From positions 829,069 to 893,068 of the forward strand of contig NW_019091424.1 in NCBI RefSeq assembly GCF_001949145.1: a DNA stretch of 64,000 nucleotides, given 5' to 3'. The notes under the pieces are model-generated. The model saw only the letters and a list, made by a program, of their open reading frames with translations. It searched no databases and was not told the DNA's origin. Every line of letters starts with the position of its first letter. The first letter of the stretch is position 1. Origin of the DNA: Acanthaster planci. Its lineage: Eukaryota > Echinodermata > Asteroidea > Valvatida > Acanthasteridae. This document shows, piece after piece, positions 55,436-64,000 of the stretch. Both the position numbers and the translations under genes were made by a program.

Positions 55436-58400
55436 CTAGAGCTTAGCAGTACGTGCGCATGAACATGTATATTGCGGATCCCTGACGACCAGACTCGGCG
55501 TGATGTCAGACAGGCTGGCGCATTCTGCATGAGAAGATAGGAAAGATAGACGTGATTGTCATGGCAACATCCAATGGGAAAAAGTGCAGGAATACGTAGG
55601 CCTGGCGTGGTGTTACGTGACTTGTTTATGTGACAGCTCTAGCTTACAGGTTCGTGCCTATGGCATTGACCAGTTTTCTTTTGGAAGCACGGGGGAAAAT
55701 AGCTCATGCAGAGATGAGATTGGTCTTTCATGAAGATTGGTATCGACGCCGCAAAAGGGCACTGCAGAATCCTCGTGACACCCAATTTGTGTCCGCTTTT
55801 CCTCCTACCTGCCAGTCCCATTGCTTGACTGAACTCGTCCCGAATGATCTGTAAGACCTTCCTCACCCCTTCCTGTCCCTACGGAGGAAAGAGATCACGC
55901 CAAAAACGTTATACCTACACAAACATGTAGGTAGGGTTATTCACTGCGGGACCAGTATACCGCGGAATCCAACAGTCAAGAGACCATCTCAACACATGCA
56001 AAACCGTTCATCATGAGACCAGTCACTAGATTTGACACAAGACCAATCTCAAGACCAGCTGCTGCCTGATGTGAACAGCTACAAAGGTTGCAGGTCATTT
56101 GGGTAGCTTCTGACGTGAGTTCAGACTGGAAGTCTTGCACTCATTTTGTGATGGTCCTGTAGAGTCTTGTGATCATAAATGTCCCTGTAAAGAAGTCTTC
56201 ACTACGTCACTGTTGGACGCGGATTTTTACCTTCCACTTCAGCTTTGTTCATTCAAACTGACCCACTATTTTGCTAAAAAAGTAATTCCGAATAGACAAA
56301 AACTTAAATACAAACGTGTCATACAGGGCACTCATAAAAGTCACAACTCCACTTCTACAAATCGTCTGAGCTCTTGAAATCCCTCTGTTTGTCTGTTTTC
56401 TTCACTTTCTTATAAAGTGGACAATGTCTGTTATAAAACACCTTTGACCTTTTTGTAGCCTAGACGGCACGTGACAGGAGGGAAATAGTTACATCGTAAG
56501 CCAGTCCCCAGAGCACTGGCCGGCCGATGAAGACAGCTCTGGCGCCCAAGGCAAGAGCTTTCAGGACATCAGTGCCTGACCGAACACCGCCGTCGAGGTA
56601 TACCTCAATGCCAGAGCCACGGACTGCTTCAACGACCTCTGCCAACACGTCTATCTGTAAGATGAACATCATGAAAGGGACCATGTTTCTCATTTCAAGG
56701 GCACAATTTTTCTAATATTATTATGGTGATATTTTTTATACCGTATTAACTTTCTTTATATAAAATTGTTTATATAAGTTTCACGTACCGTTGCCAAAGA
56801 GCCGTCTAGCACACGAGCGCCATGGTTAGAGACTACGATCCCCGCAACTTTATGTTTCATAGCATCACGAGCGGTGGCAGCTACATGGTAGAACAAATAT
56901 TATAGGCCCTACATGTATTGCGCATAAAAATGCATGGTACTGATCACGTGATAAAGACCGTCTGTCGACACATATTTCGTCATTTGACTTCCGAGTGTCG
57001 GACTCGAAGTCACGTGTCTGTGTATGTCAGGTATGTTGAGTTTACAGCAACTGCAACAGACGTATTACATGAAGGAAGATCTTTAATAATACATGCAGTC
57101 TTGGTTTTCTGCAAACTGTATCCGCTGGGAGCGGGGACATAAGGGGGCGTGAAAATGATGGTCCTCTGATGGGAACTCACCGCGTACGGGGTGCCAGTTC
57201 ATGCGCGTTTGGTGTGGGGCACGCCGAGTACACGCAACGATCGATGCTGGAATGTATAGTCTGCGCGTGTGCGCCTAACGCTTGCAGGAACCCGGTTGGA
57301 AAAGTTCTCACCAGCCTGTCTTTCTTCCAGCGGTGAGGGTGCACTTCAACTCAGAAGAGGTATCTGTGTGTATGGGGGGGGGGCCTGGAGAAGGAAGCAT
57401 GTTACAGATTCACCAACCTGACAAAACTCCCTTCGCCACGATCGGCAGCGTAGTGAGGCTTTTCAGCCAGTCGATGCGTTCCCACGTCAGCTTAGGGTTG
57501 GAATTCCTCTCAACCGTTGTGAAGGACCGACTGCGTTCGCCCTCAAAATTTGCGAATCTACCGACGCGTGGAAAGAAATGAGTACGTAGAAACTGAAGAT
57601 TCGTGGATCACTGGAATTAAGCTAAATTTGATCAGTTTGAATTCATCTCTCAATTTCTGAATTTTCAGTTTTAAAGGCCAACACATACACTGCCCAAACT
57701 GGCTGAATTTACAATAACAATATAGTGCCACGCAGTGACAATAATGTGATATACTAACGAAGAACGAAGACTTTGACTTTAATTTAAGTTTGTTGTTTCA
57801 CCTGATATGGGGCGGCATCAAGTTCGGCCCCGCCTTCCTCCTGGACATTTTGGCGTCAAGTGACACAAACAGAGCTTTGTAGCCTTTCTTCTCGGCCTTC
57901 TGGATGGTCTGGCGCACCACCTCCTCGTCCCTGTAGGCGGTAGTTTGAGCCCACAGTAACCCGTTAGGAGATGCCGCTGCCGCCACGTCTTCCATCGGGG
58001 TGGAGGTATAGGTACTCAAAACCATACCGGTTCCCATGGAAGTGGCAGCTATACCGATCCACACCATACCAAATGCAAAAACGAAATCGTGGTCGGTTTG
58101 CAGTTGGTGGACTTATAACATCCGCGTGTAACATGCACTCACTGTTCCGATAAGGAGCTTTTAAAAATGGTACTGCGTATAGTTGGAAGAGAGGTGAGTA
58201 ACGGCCGCAGTAAGCCAGCTTGGACCAAAGTCATGAACGTTACCACCTTGGATGACGATCACTATCCGTTGTCACGGTTGTGCCAAGTACAATCATTTTT
58301 TTACTGTACGTATAACTCTGCCTTCCTTTTCAGCCATTTTCAAAATCAGTTGAATCGATACAGTCAAGTTGCATTGTGTAGAATTGAAGCATTACATTGC

Positions 58401-60258
58401 TTCTTTTATGCGAAAAACACACGTACACAAAACATCAATGAGCCACCGTAGAAAGTCGAAATTAGTGGGTTCGTTATATACCACGGCCCAAGCTTTCGCG
58501 CTATTGGCTGTATTTTCACCTACCTCGCGCAGTTGCTAACTCTCCGTCATTATGCGCAAGCCGATGCAACGCTGTGGGCGCTATGGCGACAGGGAAGGCG
58601 ATTTCCTGACCCAGCACCGTGGTACGGAGGTCACGATTGGACACATCACGAAGCGTGTTTGGTCGAAGTCTGTATCTAGAGGGTGAAAGGTCACCGAGGA
58701 GAGAATACAAGGAGTTGAGAATTTTATTTTATAACACAACTTTCATGTAGGCCTACTTGAAAATGTCTCTTACTGTCAAACTCTTGTCTTTTTTAGAAAT
58801 AATAAAAAAATGGTATTAGGCAAGGGCAACATTCTTTCGTTATCATAATTTAACCATGCACTTCGAAATACATCCAATCCTGGTTTTGCATTGTCCAAAG
58901 AATGGGACTTATATCGGAAGGGTACACTTTCAATTCAATTCAAGAAAACGTTTATTCCATACTCTGTTAAAAACATTACATTAATTAAGAGAAGTTGGTA
59001 CATAGAAATTGACAGAATAAATAAGCTTAAGAAATACATCAGAAATTTAAGAAACTTAGTGCGTTGAAATAAGAGGGATACTGCAACCAAGCGCGAGATA
59101 TTTGCACAGCTCACAACAAATTAGAAACTAACGAAGAACATTCGAAAACTTATAACATACGCCATTTTTGGACGCTCAGCTGTAGCAAGCCTCCCTGGCT
59201 GTCCAATATACTTTTTTTCGTTGTCTCGGTATTATTGTTCTTATTCTAACACTCTATGTGTACTTTACTGAGATCGGGTATACCTGCGCTGTAAAAACTC
59301 TGGGTTGATTTAACACCTTTGGTGTTATCAGATGACCATACCACAGGATGTTGCTTTAACACCGCTGGTGTTACATTGTTTACCTATAAGTGTTATAATA
59401 CACTGGAAGATGTTTAAAGTAACAAATAACACCAATATTTTTACCACTGGTGAAAAGTGTTGGTGTAGTCCTCTGATAACACTCGGGGTATTAAAGTTAA
59501 CATCCCAATTTTTGCAGTGCGCAAGGGTAAAAAGGACGAGTGAATAAACCGAGCAATGGCGTAAATGAGCCATGGGGTTTCATTTTGCAGGGGTGCACTT
59601 GGGGTGACTCATTTTCTGGAGGGAGCCGCACTTGATGAGTTCGGTTACAGTTTAACACTGACCAAGGTGAACTGCTGTAGATCACCGGATTTTTTTCCCA
59701 TGGAAATGAGTCTGCGTGGGGCTAGGCTACAAGCCTAGAGGCGGCGTGCCTCTATATGCCCCCAGCCCCCTTATTTGTGCGTGACTGAGCTCTGCTGAAC
59801 CAACACTAATTTCGGTTCTTCGACAGCTTGGGGAATTTTGATAATGTGCAAACTTGAAAGGTAAAATTATATTTAATATGCCCGGAACACGGAGGAATCC
59901 AACTATCGCGCACCGGTGCATGTTAGCTAGCCGGTTGTGGGTTGTCTCTTCCTACTTCGATGGTTGAACCTACACACACAACCAAGGAACACGTCTGCTC
60001 TATACATTGCCCCTTTAAAAGGTGGCTCATATGCTGGACTACCTTTGTAGTTCAGTATATGAACGAAACGACATCACGAGGGGCTATCGATACAGCCTGC
60101 TGTGGTTGTTAGTCATACCTCTGAAATGCCAGTTCATTGTCCCTCAATGTCTGTTCGGGGTAGGCACCACTCCTGTAATATTCATAGGTTTGGGCTGGCA
60201 TAGACCTCTTAGCGAAGGCTTCGAAATCTCTTAGACGGGTGGGCGGTGGAAGGTTCAT
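55436..60258 (-). CDS. HAO1: FMN-dependent (S)-2-hydroxyacid oxidase (glycolate oxidase type), 363 aa, eight exons
   Basis: Minus-strand exons 60119-60258, 58524-58675, 57802-58048, 57418-57557, 56789-56880, 56493-56654, 55809-55878 and 55436-55524 join with all phases matching. The protein follows HAO1/HAO2 throughout: YEYYRSGA and [37 protein letters not shown], then [34 protein letters not shown], and [10 protein letters not shown] with the catalytic His at residue 246 and the substrate-binding Arg at 249. [20 protein letters not shown] and [12 protein letters not shown] close the FMN site. It oxidises small 2-hydroxy acids such as glycolate to 2-oxo acids, making H2O2. The last three residues, AKL, fit a peroxisomal PTS1 signal. 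The donor of exon 4 (G|gttggt) is weak but required by phase. Length is near human HAO1 (370). HAO1 versus HAO2 cannot be settled. A 5' UTR exon acceptor (gtgttgcag) lies near 60,337. Confidence 0.95.
56075..56180. repeat. Dispersed repeat, possible copy 3, in oxidase intron 6
   Basis: 'gtagcttctgacgtgagttc' then 'agactggaagtc' and 'gagtcttgtgatc' echo copy 2 ('atggcttgcgacttgaattc' then 'agacaggagatc', 'gggtcttgtgatgg'). The match is partial. Confidence 0.35.
59304..59501. repeat. Foldback (MITE-like) element in oxidase intron 1
   Basis: The left end 'gttgatttaacacctttggt' continues 'gttatcagatgaccatacca'. The right end in reverse complement reads 'gttaactttaataccccgag' then 'tgttatcagaggactacacc'. 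The interior carries further aacacc/ggtgtt pairs. A related fragment lies at 1007-1105. Confidence 0.65.
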
Positions 60259-60578
60259 AATTTCCCCCAAATGGACACAATCCAGGCCTATTTTGTGCTC
60301 ACTGAACGGGACACACGCACACCCCGGCCCTCTGCAACACGTCACTTGTATTAGTAAACACATACTGTACATGTACATGTAAATGTATTTTGTTACACTA
60401 TCAGGTCAGGTCATGGTACACCAGATAACAACAGATCATTAAGACAGGTTGACCTTGGCTAGATTTGTAGCTGGCCCGATCTCTTCACGCAAGCAGTAAA
60501 CAGCCGTGCACATTACTGTTAAAAATTTAACCTTTTAATTGGATTCGTCATTTTTAATTCTACTCTAGCCTCTGCAGT

Positions 60579-61258
60579 CTATCTGCAGCTGCCGTCGTAC
60601 TGTAAACTACAGGCAAAGACCCAGACTTGTTCCCAGTCCCCTATTGTCATTCGGCTGGAGTACGATATGCCGCTGTTACTATGCTGCATGGCAACACCAG
60701 CGCGCTGGTATGCAGCTGCAGCGGCATCGGGAGGCAGTGCCGGGTTCGCCACTGGCCAGACAAGACTAGCCAAAAATACCCATATGAATAACGCGACCAT
60801 TAAGCCGGCCATTACTGCAGTAGGTGGCGACGTATTTCCGCGCAACGCTTGCGTTAAAAACTTCTTTGAATGATCCTCGAGCTGGACCAACACAGGTTGC
60901 AAAACCCACAGTACTTCAAGCGCCTTCAGGTCCAAGAACGCACGCGCAAGACGTGGGTTTTTCCGCCTTTGCTGCTGCAATATTTTGAATGTCTTGGGTA
61001 TCTAGTATTCACAGATAGGCAATGTTAGCTATTGTAACACACATCCTGTTTTTTTTTATCCTGTCAGTTGAAATACAGTCCCGTGTGGTTCACTAATATG
61101 GGCTGGTGACTCGTGACTACACATTGCGCGCTTGCATTCATTCCAGAGACTGTAGTGCCCGTGTAGGTATAGGAGTCCAATCTCGACTCCATGGGCTGCG
61201 TGCGCGTTCCTACACTAGCAGGCATGGTGGGAACATGGTGCGGTAAGATCGTAGTCAT
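60579..61258 (-). CDS. Possible two-exon single-pass membrane protein, 186 aa, unrecognised
   Basis: A minus-strand exon from ATG 61258 can be spliced at TTA|gtgaac (exon 61094-61258) to an acceptor (aatattgcag) opening exon 60579-60974, both phase 0, with a stop TAG at 60579. The first part (55 residues) is Thr/Ser/Pro-rich. The second starts basic (QQRRKNPR), has an amphipathic hydrophobic stretch (LKALEVLWVLQPVLV) and one strong transmembrane helix (AVMAGLMVALFIWVFLASLVW), then an Ala/Ser-rich tail. No known domain is recognised. The donor is weak and the intron only 119 bp, so the model could be wrong. GC content of both parts is raised relative to the flanks. If exon 1 is not used, the second exon alone still has an open frame of 131 codons. 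Confidence 0.38.
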
Positions 61259-61809
61259 GGGTTGATTACGTGACTTGAAATTTTTTTGACTGGTTATTGT
61301 GCCCTCTGGAGGTTGAAAAATGTCAAGTAGAATTTAAACAGTTAAAATCCTGGAAGAATTCGTTTCCTTGTTGAGTATAGCAACTCAAAATTAGACTGCG
61401 TCAAGGGACACTAAAATAATTTTTTTTAACAAGTTTTGAAGTACGCTCATGCCTTAGGCCTGTGAGTGACCAGAAGAGAGTCATATTTCCCTTAAACCTT
61501 CCTCCTCGATAAATAGGACCCTAGCTGTTCTGGTGACTCACAGTCCCTCAGGGACATAGACGTCGCGTACTAGTGACCTCATTGTCAGTCCATGTTTAAG
61601 TATTATATTCCTTTCAAATTTTTTTGCGATGCTGTCCTTTAAACTTTTCACAATGCCGTCACGCCACATCGCGTCTCGATTTTGCCAGGTCAAGCCCATG
61701 AATGCCGCCAAAAAAGGCTTTTGGTCAACTCGATTACGTGTAAGCGGGATTGTCACCGTCAAATTTACTTGCCGTTTCTAAGGCTTTGCCGCCGATATTC
61801 ACGCACAAA
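61259..61809. other. Intergenic; presumed promoter region of the methyltransferase gene
   Basis: No TATA box or gene is seen. A minus-strand open frame at 61538-61762 has no ATG at its start and no clear splice sites. Confidence 0.4.
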
Positions 61810-63736
61810 ATGCACAAATTTCCTCATGCGAAGGTGGCCTTCTTGTCGTCCTTAAAAGTCAAGCATTCGAAACACGGTGCGCGGTCCGTGATCGATAAAC
61901 TGATCATGGGAAACATCGACAGGTTGACTTTCCACCCCGAAAGCGACGACGTTCTGGATATCGGGTGCGGTACTGGCTATGGGTCTGTGCTCATCGGGAG
62001 TCGTGTGCGAAGCGTCGTTGGTGAGTATCTACCCCTGCCCCCCCCTCCCAATTTAAAACAGCCTTGAAATTTAATGCTTGTGTTCGTATTTGGCAAGAGC
62101 GGTATCATTTCCCCGACGTATATCTTTGCAATTTTGAGTTAATTCATATATGTGACTAATTTTTGCCGGTAAAGGTTTGACTATAACCGCGAACAGCGCC
62201 GCCGGTCGTTGCAAACGGGTACTGCCCTTGAACGAGTGCACGCACTGCAATCTGGAATTTCACATTTCGTACCGTAATTTTATCAACCAATGCATGTCGT
62301 TCAATACACATTTAATAAATGCACATGTAATTGTTAAAAACTCACACAATTGTTGTTTTCATGTTAATTGCCTGTGGCGACATAGCACAATACCCAGAAC
62401 AACATTCATGTATTCCATTTTCCCAGAGCTTTAAAATGAATTGGTGCATATTTAAAAAGGTATTCATGAAATCAAAGGGGAGACTGCTTTGATTGATGGA
62501 CTACTGGGCTTTTATGCGCTTAGAGTTGTGCATGGTTGCAGACTTCGTCATCCAAGCAGCGGTGTTGGCTGAACCGGGGTGAAACGTTTGCGGAGGCAAC
62601 CAATGTGGGGCTGCCAGTATACACCAAGTTTGAAGGGCACTGAAAGTATTTAAAATGTAAGCTTGCAAGCTGGTGTACATTCAAGCTTCAGTGTGGAAGT
62701 GTGACTTTTAGTCCCTCTGTGGATATAATTATCATGCCACTTGCCCCACGCCTTACACAATTTCATATAATCCACTCTTCCTGTATAGGCATAGAGACAG
62801 ACGCTTCCAAGCTAGAAGTTGCCAAGAGAGATTATCCTGCCGACAACGTGACATACGTGAAGGTAGACTCCATCGAAGATCTCGGGGAAAACTTCAACAA
62901 GTGGCGGAATGGCTTCGACAAAGTCGTCTGCCTCTGCGCTCTATATTTCGTGCCCGACGTAGAGGCCGTGCTCCGTAACGCGTTCGATTGTCTGAAACCA
63001 GGTGGGGAGAGCCTCGTTATCATGCCTCACGACGACCACAATCTGTTCCAGGGGGCGCTGGATTTCATGCTAAAACACGAGGAGTGGAAAGCCTTTCTTA
63101 AGGTCCGTACAGGCGTACAATAAAAGTGGAATGTTTCTTCGACCCATGATGCCGTGACTTGCCAAAATGGATTCGTGCCTCAAGTTTAAGAACGCAAGCG
63201 CAAGTGTGCCAAGTGTCCAAAAGTACTGATCTTCGTTACATAGTCAAAGTAACATTGTGACGTTTCAAGCGAACTACTATAGCGCTTGATGCTACGTTAT
63301 AATCATAAGATGCAAGAATACAGTTTTCCATTTGGATTTTCAAAGTTTCGTTTCCTTGTTTCCCTGCCAGGGATTGTCCACATTGCTAAAGTCAACCCGT
63401 TTTCCAAATTTCTTGAATTTACAGGGTTTCAACAATCCTCTGTGCTTGTGGAAACGCAACGAGCAAGAAACGCAGGAGTTTTTCACGGCTGGTGGATGGT
63501 CCGATGTGTCCTGTGAGGTGCAGAGAGTCAATTTGATTCACAACGCAGAACGCGCCAAACGTAGGCTGGATTTCAATCTCAGATTTTTAAGTATAGTTGC
63601 AAGCTTTCGTGCATCGACTTTCACACCGGAACACGCTCCATTTTACTGTTTATTTCTTCAGACACAGTGTCTTCACGTTGTTCTGTGTGTGGAGGGGTTT
63701 ATATTTTTGTCTTTATTTATTTTGTATTTTCCTTAA
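61810..63736 (+). CDS. Class I SAM-dependent methyltransferase, JHAMT/UbiE-like, 278 aa, three exons
   Basis: Exons 61810-62020, 62789-63102 and 63425-63736 join in phases 1 and 0. Exon 1 ends with motif I (DDVLDIGCGTGYGSVLIGSR), the glycine-rich SAM-binding loop. Exon 2 opens with the acidic post-I strand GIETDASKLEVAKRDYP and holds the motif II/III region FDKVVCLCALYFVPDVE and CLKPGGESLVIMPHD. Exon 3 (NPLCLWKRNEQETQEFFTAG) is family-specific. Length and layout resemble juvenile hormone acid methyltransferase-like proteins, which also occur in non-arthropods with unknown substrates; the substrate here is not known. The ATG at 61810 is the first in frame. A possible acceptor at 61780 (gtttctaag) would allow an extra upstream exon. 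The terminal ORF's TAA overlaps the poly(A) signal, so the true stop may come earlier through a missed splice. Confidence 0.82.
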
Positions 63737-63740
63737 TAAA
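63735..63740 (+). terminator. Poly(A) signal overlapping the methyltransferase stop codon
   Basis: AATAAA at 63735-63740 shares two bases with the TAA at 63734-63736. It is the only canonical signal close by. Confidence 0.5.
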
Positions 63741-64000
63741 AAGGCGGATATTTCGCCCATTTCTTTCGGAATGATAACGGCTTGGCAGGGTTTCTCATTA
63801 ATTTTAAAGTTGTCTAAACTAGAATCTCTTAATGGTAAACTTTTCATCTAAGAGTGACACTCACATTAAAGAGCTTCTTCGTTGGTAATCGTTGAGGGTG
63901 CTCCTGCACGGAGGATATTAACTCCCCTTAGGTCGTTTCTTACTTGACAGTTATTTTGTGGGACATGATGGGCCACGTAGACCAAGTCGATGCGGCCAAG
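63741..64000. other. No gene seen at the window edge
   Basis: The last ~130 bp are more GC-rich, but no supported exon can be defined before the window ends. Confidence 0.4.

Noticed and set aside
61538-61762. Minus-strand 74-codon frame just upstream of the methyltransferase
   Set aside because: No ATG at its beginning, no good acceptor and no domain. The GC rise is modest.
1-64000. CRISPR arrays, bacterial operons, rRNA or intact tRNA genes
   Set aside because: Nothing of the kind is visible. The only tandem arrays are minisatellites without spacers, and the tRNA-like pieces lack a foldable cloverleaf.

Overview
This is animal nuclear DNA. Genes are split by introns with GT/AG borders, introns run from about 0.1 to 2.6 kb, poly(A) signals follow several genes, and the spaces between genes are full of short inverted-repeat elements, tRNA-derived SINE-like sequence and minisatellites. 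The gene set (TAF8, FICD, DDX51, an FMN-dependent hydroxyacid oxidase, CD225/dispanin proteins, a giant C2H2 zinc-finger protein, a JHAMT-like methyltransferase) is metazoan. The many TACATGTA-type palindromes, 'taggcctac' words and foldback repeats such as 'caatttcatag..ctgcttaag' suggest a marine invertebrate deuterostome, most likely an echinoderm. That placement is inference; no marker gene settles it.

Layout. 1-693: 3' end of an unidentified + strand gene. 3086-5536: a compact TATA-box gene for a 70-residue secreted cysteine peptide, with a decayed duplicate of its last coding exon beside it. 7971-9017: an unrecognised intronless minus-strand ORF with a proline-rich tail. 9690-9870: a LINE relic. 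15436-21834: a 2132-residue C2H2 zinc-finger protein (about 45 fingers) in one minus-strand exon, with an internal five-finger duplication. 27070-29421 (+) and 31146-32168 and beyond (-): two tail-to-tail CD225/dispanin (IFITM-like) membrane protein genes. 37678-40698: TAF8. 42693-44631 (-) and 44951-53205 (+): FICD and DDX51, head to head across 319 bp carrying a YY1-type site. 55436-60258 (-): a peroxisomal-type hydroxyacid oxidase. 60579-61258 (-): a possible two-exon membrane protein. 61810-63736 (+): a class I SAM-dependent methyltransferase. Two N gaps (41570-42191 and 54750-55091) lie inside tandem repeats.

The genes do not form an operon or obvious pathway. The only functional couplings visible are the shared FICD/DDX51 promoter (ER proteostasis and ribosome biogenesis) and the local pairing of two dispanin genes. 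Points most worth a second look are the cysteine peptide and its duplicated exon, the dispanin pair, the one-base frame break in DDX51 exon 2, the unidentified intronless ORF, the finger-array duplication, and the load of foldback elements in DDX51 introns.
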